Shown here piece after piece: positions 26,818 through 37,300 of a stretch of 64,000 bases of DNA (position 1 is its first letter; each line of letters starts with the position of its first letter). Below the pieces are notes generated by a model, which was not told where the DNA came from, did not search any database, and saw only the letters and a program-made list of their open reading frames with translations. The position numbers and the translations under genes were made by a program. The DNA is from Paenibacillus aceris (GTDB lineage Bacteria > Bacillota > Bacilli > Paenibacillales > NBRC-103111). The stretch spans positions 124,001 to 188,000 of the forward strand of contig NZ_JAGGKV010000005.1 of NCBI RefSeq assembly GCF_017874035.1. The letters are read 5' to 3'.

Positions 26818-29800
26818 ATGAGAGGTGTAATCTACGAGAACGCCCCGAGCAGTTGGAACGAAGCCTTGCCGCTTGGCAACGGTCATTTTGGCGGAATGAT
26901 ATTTTTCGAGGATCATCAGTTGACTATGGTTCTTAATCATTATGAGGTCTATTACCAAAAACTTCATCGTTACAGTAAAAAGTATCGGAATGGCGAGGAG
27001 GGGGACTTCCATCTCCAATATGGATATACGTTTGAACAATTGAGACAACTTGCTTCTGATTTGTACCGAAATCCTGATAAAGGTCCCATATTTCTATACG
27101 GCGATGTGTTATCCAGCAATAGCATGCATAGAAAATATGGCAAATCGTCAGGTGGAACATCCCATTATCCTACTGGTGAAGTGCACCTGTTTCCTTCCGT
27201 ATGTATGTCTGATCCAGACAGCTACTCGTTAAAGCTGGATGTCGAGAACGCAACGGTGCATTTCGCAATAGAAAAGGGCGATGACAAGCTTGATGTGAGT
27301 ACAATTGTTGCTCAGGACGGAGATTTTGTCATTACAGACATTAGGCAGACGGACACTGGTCTACTGTCAGCTGTCTCGCTGACCGTTCCATCCAGAAGAT
27401 ACGTGGAAATGAGCGTTACGTATCATCAACTGGATGAAACGACATTTTACTATCAAGGTTCTTTTTATCCGGATGGAGAGGACAGAGAACGGTTCGGCCC
27501 TTTTTCCTTTCTCGTGATGATGCGAATCCTTGGCGCGAAAGGGAGCTTGATGACGGGAGAGGCAGGTGATTCCTTACGGATAACGATGCAGAACGCCGAG
27601 GGACGCATGACGCTGCTTACGACGGTTGTGACGGAGGAAGAGACAAATGACTTGCTTCGTACTGCTCTTCAGAAAGTAAACCAATCCGGTTCGCTCTTGC
27701 GAATAGCAGATATGATAGCTGCTCATCAAGAACATTGGAGCAATTTCTGGAGTCGCTCATCCGTTACAGTTCCTGACAAAATGATCGAAGAATTGTGGTA
27801 TATCAATCTGTACGCGCTTGCCTGCAGCAGCGGCAAAGGAAGTCGTATGCGTGAGCAGGCAATGGGACTGAATGGTTTGTGGGATATTAAGCAGCCGACC
27901 AAATGGGGCAGCATGTGGTACTGGGACGTGAACATTCAAGCCGCCTTTTGGCCGCTCTATACGGCGAATCACCTTGAAGTGGCGGAGGTGTTTAATGATG
28001 GACTGCTTTCCTACGTTGCGGAGGCTGAAAGAATGGCAAAGCAGTTCTATGGCTTGGAAGGTATAGCAGGGGATTACCCGCATGCGCTATATTTCAGTAT
28101 TTGGCCATGGTGCGCACAGTTTCTGTGGGATTATTACCGCTACAGTATGGATGCGAGCTTTTTGCGTGAAAAGGCTTACCCTGTCTTTAGGGGCATTGCC
28201 CGTTTCTTCGAAGGCTACTTGAAGGTGGATGCTGCTACGGGGCAGTTCAACATTTTTCCGGATATATCACCCGAACAAGGACCGTTAACCTGCAACTCGA
28301 CCTGTACGCTGGCATCGGTCAAATATGTGTTGCAAATCGCCAGTGAAGCAAATGAGCTGCTAGGCGAAGCTGAGGCCGATCGGCTCAAATGGCGGGCATT
28401 CGCATTGCGCTTGGCACCGTATAAGGCGGCTGAAACCCAACCGTACGGCGATATGCTGTTGGATTCGGAATGGGCTCCGGTGAATCTGCATCTGCGTCAT
28501 CCTTCACTATTAATGCCGATTTATCCTATCGGTGAAATAAGTAAAAACAGCGAAGCAGCGCTGCGGCAAAGAGGAGACAATACGCTTCGTTATGTCGAAA
28601 ATCATACGGAATACGGCGTGTTTCAGTTCGGCTGGCTCTCCTGTGCGGCTTCCAGACTGGGCAAGGGGAATACCGCGCTCCGATTGCTGTATGAGCAAGG
28701 CATAGATCTATCGATGAGGAGCAATGGTTTGTTCTCCGAAGAAACAGAACGATGGATGAACTACTGCAACATTACGAATGAGCCTTTGTATCATCCGCAC
28801 ATGATGGAGGCTTCAGGTGAAATGGTCGCTGCCGTGAACGAAATGCTGCTGCAAAGCTATGATGGGGTGATCGATGTATTTCCGTCGCTACCCTCGGGTG
28901 AGCCTGAGGAGGAGCGCACGATTGGTTTGTACGACCATGATGTAGAGAAGAAGGTAAAGAAGTATGAGAAATGGAACAATTGCTCCTTTCAACGCTTATT
29001 AGCCGTAGGAGCCTTCGAGGTTAGTGCAGAGTTGAATAATGGCCGCACGGTTTGGGTTTATATTCAAAGCAAGGCAGGATCTAAGGTTGTTCTGCGCAAC
29101 CCGTTTAATTGGAGTGAAAAAGTACTGGTTTCAAGCAAAAATGGTCAATCGTGGAACAAAGTGGACTATCATCAGGAAGATGGACGGATTTCATTTGAGA
29201 CGGCGAAGAACGGGGAGTATGCGATTTATCCTCATTCGGAATCGTTGCTACCAGAGTTGTTTTTATCCAACTCTGATCGCGTTAAGGCCAAAAGGAGTTA
29301 TCCACTTGTTCACGAAGCCCATACACATCGGAGAGTATTCCTTGGCAAAAACCAAGACACGCAGCATTACAGGACACTCGACCATTTTACGTTTGATTAT
29401 TATTCTGGCAATTACCGAGAATCGAGGCTGGCGGCCTATCGCTTTGATTTTGGCGTGGCCTCGCATGTGTTGGACAAAGATTATTACAAAGTGCTGCCAA
29501 GACAGGTGCATAGGGAAGGCGTCCTCGGCCAAACGTTCAGAAAAATAACGCCAGGGACGATTTTCACCGCTTATTCGGGGAACGGATGGGAGAGCGAAGA
29601 AGGTCTCATAGCGACGGATCGCGGGAAACCTGACGAGCTTCGAAGAGATTTTATCGGAGGCACATACGAAGCAACGTTTATCGTAGAGCTTCCAAAGGGG
29701 AGATACGATTTGCTTTTTGTATCCGGCGACCAAGAGGCAGCGTCTTACACGGAAGTAGAAGTCGTTGGGCAAAGCAAGTGGAAGCCCGAGAATGCGCTGA

Positions 29801-29940
29801 AGGCAGGTGAATTTGCAACGGATATGCTGCCACTCACACAGAGGAAGGACGGTTATATGAAAATACGATTCAGCTCCTGCGAAGGGATGCAATGGAGGGT
29901 CAACGTGCTGGTTGTCAACAAGAACTACACGTACTTATAG
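26818..29940 (+). CDS. GH95-like glycoside hydrolase with extra C-terminal beta domain
   Basis: The 1040-residue protein begins with a GH95-type N-terminal beta-sandwich (WNEALPLGNGHFGGMIFF), followed by an (alpha/alpha)6 six-hairpin region (about 300-640, including NGLWDIKQPTKWGSMWYWDV) and a beta region to about 800. GH95 enzymes act on alpha-L-fucosyl or alpha-L-galactosyl ends. The last ~155 residues (about 880-1035, GKPDELRRDFIGG...F.VELPKGRYDLLFVSGD) resemble the galactose-binding-like domain of rhamnogalacturonan acetylesterases and agarases; this is a recalled similarity. There is no signal peptide, so it should act in the cytoplasm on imported oligosaccharide. ATG 26818 is chosen because AAGGAG precedes it by 9 bases; an in-frame start 21 bases upstream lacks an SD. 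Confidence 0.82.
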   Translation: MRGVIYENAPSSWNEALPLGNGHFGGMIFFEDHQLTMVLNHYEVYYQKLHRYSKKYRNGEEGDFHLQYGYTFEQLRQLASDLYRNPDKGPIFLYGDVLSSNSMHRKYGKSSGGTSHYPTGEVHLFPSVCMSDPDSYSLKLDVENATVHFAIEKGDDKLDVSTIVAQDGDFVITDIRQTDTGLLSAVSLTVPSRRYVEMSVTYHQLDETTFYYQGSFYPDGEDRERFGPFSFLVMMRILGAKGSLMTGEAGDSLRITMQNAEGRMTLLTTVVTEEETNDLLRTALQKVNQSGSLLRIADMIAAHQEHWSNFWSRSSVTVPDKMIEELWYINLYALACSSGKGSRMREQAMGLNGLWDIKQPTKWGSMWYWDVNIQAAFWPLYTANHLEVAEVFNDGLLSYVAEAERMAKQFYGLEGIAGDYPHALYFSIWPWCAQFLWDYYRYSMDASFLREKAYPVFRGIARFFEGYLKVDAATGQFNIFPDISPEQGPLTCNSTCTLASVKYVLQIASEANELLGEAEADRLKWRAFALRLAPYKAAETQPYGDMLLDSEWAPVNLHLRHPSLLMPIYPIGEISKNSEAALRQRGDNTLRYVENHTEYGVFQFGWLSCAASRLGKGNTALRLLYEQGIDLSMRSNGLFSEETERWMNYCNITNEPLYHPHMMEASGEMVAAVNEMLLQSYDGVIDVFPSLPSGEPEEERTIGLYDHDVEKKVKKYEKWNNCSFQRLLAVGAFEVSAELNNGRTVWVYIQSKAGSKVVLRNPFNWSEKVLVSSKNGQSWNKVDYHQEDGRISFETAKNGEYAIYPHSESLLPELFLSNSDRVKAKRSYPLVHEAHTHRRVFLGKNQDTQHYRTLDHFTFDYYSGNYRESRLAAYRFDFGVASHVLDKDYYKVLPRQVHREGVLGQTFRKITPGTIFTAYSGNGWESEEGLIATDRGKPDELRRDFIGGTYEATFIVELPKGRYDLLFVSGDQEAASYTEVEVVGQSKWKPENALKAGEFATDMLPLTQRKDGYMKIRFSSCEGMQWRVNVLVVNKNYTYL

Positions 29941-30041
29941 AAAGCGGGGCTGAAAGGGGGTGATTGATGACTCGACGACAGATCGTTTGGAAAGAAGAAC
30001 CCGAAGAGCTTTCAACTAATACTAAACGCGGAGGTAATCGA

Positions 30042-33000
30042 ATGCGTGTTAAAAAGAAAGTGAAATTCGCAAGTCCAATTGTTCTTCTAGCGTTCTCCAT
30101 GATTCAGGCTTTGAGTGGGTCTCAAACGGCTTATGCAGCGACAGAGAATTTCCCGACTTATGTGCAAAATGCAGTCCCAAACCTGACTGCCGGTAAAGCT
30201 GATATTGCAGGCTCTGCCTTCGTCGACAAGGACGGGGAGTTTCATTGGATGTATTCTTTAGCTGACTACTCACAGACGGACAGCGGCGGTTCTTGGATCA
30301 AATACAACACCAATAAGGACTTTGGTGCGTTGAACACCAATTGGGGCACTACAACAACCTATAATTCTTACTGGAACAGGCCGGGGACCATCAATTACAA
30401 GATCGACGAAACTTACGGTATTCCAACTCCCTACCAGGATGACCACAACGATGGGATCGGCGTCTGGGTTGATCCGGAAACCGGATACTGGTATGCCCTG
30501 ACCAACGACGAATATCAATTCTCGCCATTTGCAACGGGCAACCCGACCAACAATGAGCGAATTTCCACAGGTGTCCATAACAATCGTGTCTTGGCCACTT
30601 ATTCGACAGATAAAGGAGCTACCTGGCAATTGATCGGGCAGGTTGCCACTTCACCGTGGAACGATAGCAATGAAGCAGCTACCAATGCGAACTTTCCCGG
30701 TTCAACTTGGTCATACGGGGTGGCCGGAACCAGATTTTTCGTTGATAATGTAAACGGTTACTTTTATGTGCTCTACAACAACCACATCAATTGGAAACCG
30801 GGTTTTAGCAACATCCTCACTTACTTCAGCCTTGCCCGCTCTCCGATTAGCGCCAAAATGGCTGAAGGATCTTGGGATGTTTGGTATAACGGAACATGGA
30901 CCAGATCGGCACTGAAAGGGAATGCAGGCTGGATAGGCAGTCCTATGGGGGCTGGCAGTGATCATAATTTGACCGTAAACTATACGCCAGCGACGGACAG
31001 TCTGACTTTAACCGGGACTGGTATGGATGGATCATCTCTGAATATCAGCTACACGAAGGTACCAAGCGGTGGAGATTTCACCTTCAAAGATGCTGCAGGC
31101 AACACGTATACAGCAAATACAGTCAACGGCACAATTAAAAATGCAAGCGACACCAGCCTTCCGTCCGTCTCTTACTCCGATCCGGCGTTGGATGCTACAA
31201 TCACCGTTTACATCCAAAACAACCAGGTATGGATCAGCCAAGAAAACAACTCAACCGGATACTTGACCTCCGTTAAACCAGGCGGCAGCACGCCGGTATT
31301 CAAAGATACGGCGACGCAAAGATTATTTCTTCCGGTCAATACGCAGTACGAAAATGCTTTTTCCTATAATGCTTACAGTGGAAAATATCGCTCCGTCGGC
31401 TATGACGGATACGTTTATGAGACCGATGATTTAGGCGCGCCGGACACGTTCAAAGTCGTAGGTAAACTTCCGTCTACGGTAGGTAGTTATTTGTCTCAAA
31501 TCGACTCAGGCAGTCTGACCAATCAACAAGTCAGCGGCTATTCCTTCAGAACGATTTCCGATTTATCGGGTTCACAAAAAAATTATTCCACAGCAGCTCC
31601 CGGTCCCGGGCAGACTTATTATTCAACATATAACCCGCCAAAAGACCAAACCGGAACAGTCATTTCACCGTCTACAGCCTATACCGTCTCAATAGGCGGA
31701 AATGCTCTTCAGGATGGCGCGGGAAATCAGTGGCAATTTATTCCTGTACCTGATGAATTTGATTCTTCTAAAAATAGCGGTTTCTACAGATTACGGAACG
31801 TATCCACAGAAAAGTATTTGAAGGTATCCGGCTCAACAGCTGCAGCAACGCGGGCAATGGGAGCCGCAATTACCTTTGGTACAGCGGATGCAGATGCCAA
31901 TCCGAGCGGAAATGGCGGAAATGGAACTGCAAGCGGCAGTGACCAATGGTACCTTTTACCTGTTGGAAATGCTACACCGGCCTACCTCACTCCCTCTTCT
32001 ACGCCAGCTACGATTTCAGCAGCAACGAACTCAAGTTTAAGCGGGATCACGAGCTATCGACTGGTCAACCGGGCAAGCGCGCTTGGTGTTGAATTTAGCT
32101 CCAGTCAGCCTTCCATACAGAGTATCAAGTTTGGCGCAGGCAACCCGCAAGCCATGACCATCACCCCAGTAGCGTCAAATCCAAATCTACCATCTGTCCC
32201 CACCGGTTTGACCGCAACTGGAGTAAACATGTCTCAGATCAAAGTTAGCTGGAATAGTTCTACAGGAGCTACAAGCTATGACCTTATGGTTGATGGCGTG
32301 ATAGTAAGTAGCGTAAGCAATACTTATACGCATACAGGATTAGAAGCAAGCTCAAACCACACCTACCAAGTAAGGGCAAAGAATAGCGAGGGCTCGAGCT
32401 TATGGAGTTCACCGATAAGTGCGACAACACAAACCGGAATTGTGTCAAAAGGCAAACCCGCTACGGCCAGCTCGGTACAAACCGGAAATGAGGTAAGCAA
32501 TGCCAATGACGGGAATACGACTTCTACCCGATGGGCGGCCGTCACTAACACCTTCCCGCAGTGGTGGAAGGTCGATCTTGGCAGCAGCATGAATATTACC
32601 AAGCTTGAGAGCTACTGGTACAACAGCACAACCTATCCACGTGTATACAAGTACAAAATTGAAGGCAGCAATGACGATGTGACCTATACGACTATACTTG
32701 ACAGGTCGGATAATACAACTCAAGGATTGATAACGGATACCTTCCATGCAACTGTCAGATATGTCAGAGTAACCGTTACGGGCTCCAGTTACAGTGGTGG
32801 AAGTGCCTCCGCTTATGAATTTAACGTATATGGAGATGCGAATCCGACAGCTGACACAACTCCTCCAGTGACAACAGACGATGCGGTTGCGGGGTGGCAG
32901 CAAACAGGGCAAACCGTTACCCTGACCGCAGCCGATACGGAAAGCACAGTTTCCAAAACGGTTTACAGCGTGGACGGCGGGGCGTTTGTTGAAGGCAGCA

Positions 33001-33995
33001 CCATTCAAATCACGGACGAAGGCGTTCATACGCTCCAATACTACAGTGTAGACGCTGCCGGTAATCAGGAGGCAACGAAATCCGTACAAGTGAAAGTCGA
33101 CAAAACGGGACCTGCTGTTGAAACGACTGCTGCTGTAACGGGCGAACCAGGTGCACAGACGATAACGGTCCTTCAGTCGGATACGGTAAACATTCCGTTC
33201 ACGGCAACGGATGCGCTCAGTGGTGTCGCAAGATCAGAGGTGAAGCTGGATGGCGCGATTGTCAATCAGCCACTTACAGCACAGCCATTTACATTAACGG
33301 CTGGTGACCATACGATCGTTGTGACGGCAGTGGATAATGCTGGCAACACCACGGTACGTCAGTATACTCTCAAAGTCTTACAGGTCGTAAACGATCAGCC
33401 GTCAACGACTTTAACTGGATTAGGGACTGTTAAATCAGGCGACTCCTTTAAGGTAACCTACGGTCTCAGCGTGAATACGGCAAGTATATATGCACAGGAC
33501 ATTACGATCGATTATGACTCGAGTATCATGGCATTTGATTCGGCGAAATCGGTGAAGGATGGCGTTGTGATTGTTCAGACGGTTAACAGTACACCAGGCA
33601 AGCTGCGCTTAATTTTGGCAAGCACTGGCAGCAGTAATGCCGTTACTGGGCAGTCGCAAATACTGGAGCTTTCTTTCCAAGCGAAAGATCTGACGCAAGC
33701 GTCAACTGGACTCATACAAGTAAGCAAAGCAACACTCGCGAACGAGCTTGGCACGGAAATACAGGCCGTTTCTTCCTCAGTCAGTATCCAAGTGACGCCT
33801 GTGCCAGTCGGAATTCCGGGAGACATCAACGGAGACGGAAGAGTCAGCATCGGCGATCTGGCCTTGGCTGCTGCTAACTACGGTAAAACGGCATCCGATA
33901 CGGATTGGCTGCAAATTAAGGCGGCGGATACGAATGGCGACAACCGTATTGACATCACTGACCTTGCGGCGATTGCGAGCAAAATTTTGAACTAA
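30042..33995 (+). CDS. Secreted multi-domain protein: propeller-like, ricin-like, FN3, CBM32, cohesin and dockerin
   Basis: The protein of about 1317 residues has a signal peptide (cleavage near AYA-ATEN). In order: a region with sialidase/propeller-like repeats (about 35-510; STDKGATW resembles an Asp-box), a ricin-type lectin-like region (about 545-710; FYRLRNVSTEKYLKV), an FN3 domain (about 717-795), a CBM32/F5-8C domain (about 801-930; DGNTTSTRWA), Ig-like repeats (about 945-1110), a cohesin domain (about 1120-1255; YAQDITIDYDSSIMAFD) and a type I dockerin (about 1260-1317; GDINGDGRVSIGDL and ADTNGDNRIDITDL calcium loops). The catalytic class of the first region is not recognised. The SD GCGGAGGT favours ATG 30042; ATG 29967 has an even stronger SD (AAAGGGGGTGAT) and would add 25 residues. 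Confidence 0.85.
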   Translation: MRVKKKVKFASPIVLLAFSMIQALSGSQTAYAATENFPTYVQNAVPNLTAGKADIAGSAFVDKDGEFHWMYSLADYSQTDSGGSWIKYNTNKDFGALNTNWGTTTTYNSYWNRPGTINYKIDETYGIPTPYQDDHNDGIGVWVDPETGYWYALTNDEYQFSPFATGNPTNNERISTGVHNNRVLATYSTDKGATWQLIGQVATSPWNDSNEAATNANFPGSTWSYGVAGTRFFVDNVNGYFYVLYNNHINWKPGFSNILTYFSLARSPISAKMAEGSWDVWYNGTWTRSALKGNAGWIGSPMGAGSDHNLTVNYTPATDSLTLTGTGMDGSSLNISYTKVPSGGDFTFKDAAGNTYTANTVNGTIKNASDTSLPSVSYSDPALDATITVYIQNNQVWISQENNSTGYLTSVKPGGSTPVFKDTATQRLFLPVNTQYENAFSYNAYSGKYRSVGYDGYVYETDDLGAPDTFKVVGKLPSTVGSYLSQIDSGSLTNQQVSGYSFRTISDLSGSQKNYSTAAPGPGQTYYSTYNPPKDQTGTVISPSTAYTVSIGGNALQDGAGNQWQFIPVPDEFDSSKNSGFYRLRNVSTEKYLKVSGSTAAATRAMGAAITFGTADADANPSGNGGNGTASGSDQWYLLPVGNATPAYLTPSSTPATISAATNSSLSGITSYRLVNRASALGVEFSSSQPSIQSIKFGAGNPQAMTITPVASNPNLPSVPTGLTATGVNMSQIKVSWNSSTGATSYDLMVDGVIVSSVSNTYTHTGLEASSNHTYQVRAKNSEGSSLWSSPISATTQTGIVSKGKPATASSVQTGNEVSNANDGNTTSTRWAAVTNTFPQWWKVDLGSSMNITKLESYWYNSTTYPRVYKYKIEGSNDDVTYTTILDRSDNTTQGLITDTFHATVRYVRVTVTGSSYSGGSASAYEFNVYGDANPTADTTPPVTTDDAVAGWQQTGQTVTLTAADTESTVSKTVYSVDGGAFVEGSTIQITDEGVHTLQYYSVDAAGNQEATKSVQVKVDKTGPAVETTAAVTGEPGAQTITVLQSDTVNIPFTATDALSGVARSEVKLDGAIVNQPLTAQPFTLTAGDHTIVVTAVDNAGNTTVRQYTLKVLQVVNDQPSTTLTGLGTVKSGDSFKVTYGLSVNTASIYAQDITIDYDSSIMAFDSAKSVKDGVVIVQTVNSTPGKLRLILASTGSSNAVTGQSQILELSFQAKDLTQASTGLIQVSKATLANELGTEIQAVSSSVSIQVTPVPVGIPGDINGDGRVSIGDLALAAANYGKTASDTDWLQIKAADTNGDNRIDITDLAAIASKILN

Positions 33996-34247
33996 ATAAA
34001 GGATCAGATCGCCTTCTTCCCTTCTATATTTTGGAGGGGGAGAAGGGTACTTAGCAAGCAGTTACCTGTGGAGTCTATAGCCCATTTATATGGAAAATGT
34101 TGCGTAATGACGAAGCTTGGCACATTCGTGCAGGTGCTAGGAACCTTTGTCGAAAGCATTGCTTGGACTCTGATTTCCCAATAATATTAACGTATAAATC
34201 GATGGTTTCTACGTGTGCCAATTTAAAGTGTGTTACCGATTTAGCGG

Positions 34248-34289
34248 GCACGAGCTTAAAGAGGTTTCTCTTTAAGTGCGTGCTTATTT
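34248..34289 (+). other. Stem-loop in the gap before the GH20 gene
   Basis: GCACG (34248-34252) pairs with CGTGC (34279-34283) and, after a mismatch and a G-U, CTTAAAGAG (34255-34263) pairs with CTCTTTAAG (34268-34276) around a 4-base loop; TTATTTG follows. It ends 34 bases before the GH20 start. It could terminate the upstream transcript or regulate the GH20 leader. The rest of the 322-base gap (33996-34317) shows no supportable gene. Confidence 0.55.
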
Positions 34290-34317
34290 GCGTACTGCAT
34301 AAAATGGGAGGTAAGCT

Positions 34318-37300
34318 ATGTTCCATCTATTTAGTCGGCATAAACGAAGCACGATGAGAAGTTTAAGTTTCTTACTAATCGCTGCCATACTCGCTGCTTT
34401 CATTCCTGCTGGAGCGGCGACTTACGCTGCTGGAGAAGCAACGAATCTGGCCGCAGGGAAAAGCGTGACCGTTTCCTCAGAGAATGCGACCAAAAACAAG
34501 AAAGAAAATGCGGTGGACGGGAATATGACTACGCCGTGGGGCAGCCTCTATTTCGACCCCGAATGGATCTATGTCGATTTGGGTAAAGCTTACAGCGTGT
34601 CGAAGGTGAAAATTTACTGGGAAGCCGCTTACGGCAAAGGGTACAAAATACAAGTATCGCAGGACGCGATGTCATGGACGGACGTATTCGCCACGCAAAA
34701 CGGCGATGGAGGGTTGGACGAGATCAATTTCGAGCCAGTCGAAGCTCGGTATGTGAAAATGCTGGGTGTCCAGAAAGCGACCAAATGGGGATATACGATT
34801 TATGAGTACGAAGTGTACGGAGTGCCTGTCACACTGAAAGCGCCAACATTAAGTTTAAGTGCCGAAACTTGGACGAATTCGACCGTCGCGTTTACGATTG
34901 GAGACTATGATCCGTCTGCGCTCACGGCCCAATATAAGCTTGGCGTTAGCGGCCAATGGTTGGATTATACAGGGGAAGTAAGTCTTAACGGGGAAGGCGT
35001 AGTGGATGTGTACGCCAGGGTGAAGGATGCTGAAGGTAATGTAAGTGCGGCCGTGCAGCGAACGAGTCGCATTGATACAACGGCGCCAACGCCTCCGAGT
35101 ATCTCTAGTAACGAGGGCGAGACGAACACGACGATAGTCATTAGTGGTGGCACCGACAGCGCAAGCGGTGTGGCCGGGTATGAGTATAAGCTGAGCACCG
35201 GCGGCACATGGCTTCGTTATTCCGAGCCACTTGCGATCAGCCTGCTGGCGCCAGTCACGGTGTCGGCTCGAACGGTCGATACAGCGGGCAATACGAGTGA
35301 GGTCGTGTCCAAAACGATTGAACCGCTCAATAGCCAGACGTTCATGAATTTGGCCAAGGGGAAGACAGCAGTTTCTTCAAGCACGGATTCTGCTGCGAAT
35401 AAGACCGAGAACGCGATAGACGGCGACACGGCAACTCGCTGGGCCAGTCTGAAAACGAACAACGAATGGATTTATGTCGACCTCGGGAAAGTTTCGACCG
35501 TATATTCGGCCAAACTAAACTGGGAAGCCGCATTCGCCAAAGCATATAAAATTCAGTTATCGGAAGATGGCGTCGCTTGGACCGATGTGTACACGACAAC
35601 AAAGGGAGCAGGCGGAATCGAGGAAATCAGCTTCGATCCGGTTACAGCGCGTTATGTCAAAATGCAGGGGGTAGAACGCGGCACGATTTACGGTTATTCC
35701 CTTTACGAGTTTGAAGTGTACGGCTATCCGGCGCGATCCAAGGTCACGCTTCAGGCGGATGCCGAAACATGGATCAATCGGGACGTGCTTGTAACCGCCG
35801 CAAGCCAGGAAACCGGTGGGGAGATTTCCTATAAAGTCGGGGAAACGGGAGCGTGGCAGCCCTACACTGCGCCTGTGAAGATCGAGCAGGAAGGGGAAAC
35901 GAAGGTATTTGCCAAGTGGGCTGACGGTTCAGGCAACGAAGGTCCGACAATCTACAAGACGGTACATATCGACAAAACAGCGCCGGCAGCCCCCTATATC
36001 CATCGCAGCAATGTGTTGACTAGCAAGCAGGACGTTACGTTCACAATCGCCGGCGGGCAAGATACGGGCAGCGGCATTCAGATCAGCCAGTATAAGCTGA
36101 ATGATGCGGCATCATGGATCGATTACACCGGTCAAGTGACGGTGAGTCAAGAGGGAGAGACGAAGGTTACGGCCAGAACGATCGATAAGGTAGGAAACGT
36201 TGGCCCAGCTGCCAGTGCAGTAATTCGGATCGACAGGTCGGCCGCTAACAATCCGAAGCCTACCGTTATCCCAAGCTTGCGCGAATGGTCGGGCGGAACG
36301 GGGACATTCCAAATGACGTCTGCGTCGCGCATCATCATAGATCCGGCATATGCATCGCAGCTTGCGAAAACAGCCGAAACGTTTAAGGACGATCTCACTG
36401 AAATTACAGGCTTCAAGCTTCCGCTCGTTTCGGCTGATACGCCTCAAACCGGCGACTTTTATTTAACACTGCAAAATAGTGATGCAGAAATCGGCGACGA
36501 AGGCTATTACTTCGAGATCGGCGATGCAGCGGTGATCCGGGCGAATACGCCTACAGGCGTCTTTTACGGCACCAGATCCGCATTGCAAATTTTGAAGCAG
36601 GACGCAGCGTTGAGCCGGCTGGCAAAAGGGGTTTCCAGAGATTATCCGAAATATAAAGTGCGCGGTATGATGCTGGATGTGGCGCGCAAATATTTCCCGA
36701 TGAGCTTCATCCGTGATCACGTCAAATTCATGTCGTGGTACAAAATGAACGATTTCCAAATTCACTTGAACGACAATTTCGGCACTTACTCAGCTTTCCG
36801 ATTGGAGAGTGAAACGTATCCGGAATTGACGGCTAAGGATGGACATTATACAAAAGCTGAATTCCGCGAGCTGCAGGATATGGCTGCCGTTCAAGGCGTG
36901 ACGATTACGCCGGAATTCGATACGCCGGCGCATTCGCTTGCTTTTACGAATATCAAGCCTGAGATCGCTTGGGCGGGAGATTCAAGCAAAGTGCATCTCG
37001 ACCTCAAAAATCCCGAAACGTACAAATTCGTGGAATCGCTCTGGGATGAGTATATTCCGTTGTTCGATTCACCAAACATGCATATCGGAGCCGACGAATA
37101 CGATTATTCCACTGCAGAAATCCGTGATGATTTCCGCGCTTACGTCAACCATTTTAACAATTATGTCAAAAGCAAAGGCAAAAGCGCTCGTATGTGGGGA
37201 AGCTTGGGGCGCATTTCCGGTCCAAGACCGGTGGATAAGGACATCACCGTCAACATATGGGACAACGATTGGCAAAATCCAGTGACGACGATCAATTCCG

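Noticed and set aside
29263-29892. 209-codon open frame on the minus strand inside the GH95-like gene
   Set aside because: It lies fully antisense to a well-supported gene, has no recognisable domain or SD, and its composition is that of a codon-mirror frame.
32445-33089. 214-codon minus-strand open frame within the cohesin/dockerin protein gene
   Set aside because: Antisense to clear FN3/CBM32/Ig-like coding sequence; no family resemblance or start signal.
34097-34357. 86-codon plus-strand frame in the gap before the GH20 gene
   Set aside because: No SD, overlaps the GH20 start in another frame, and covers a stable hairpin; composition is not protein-like.
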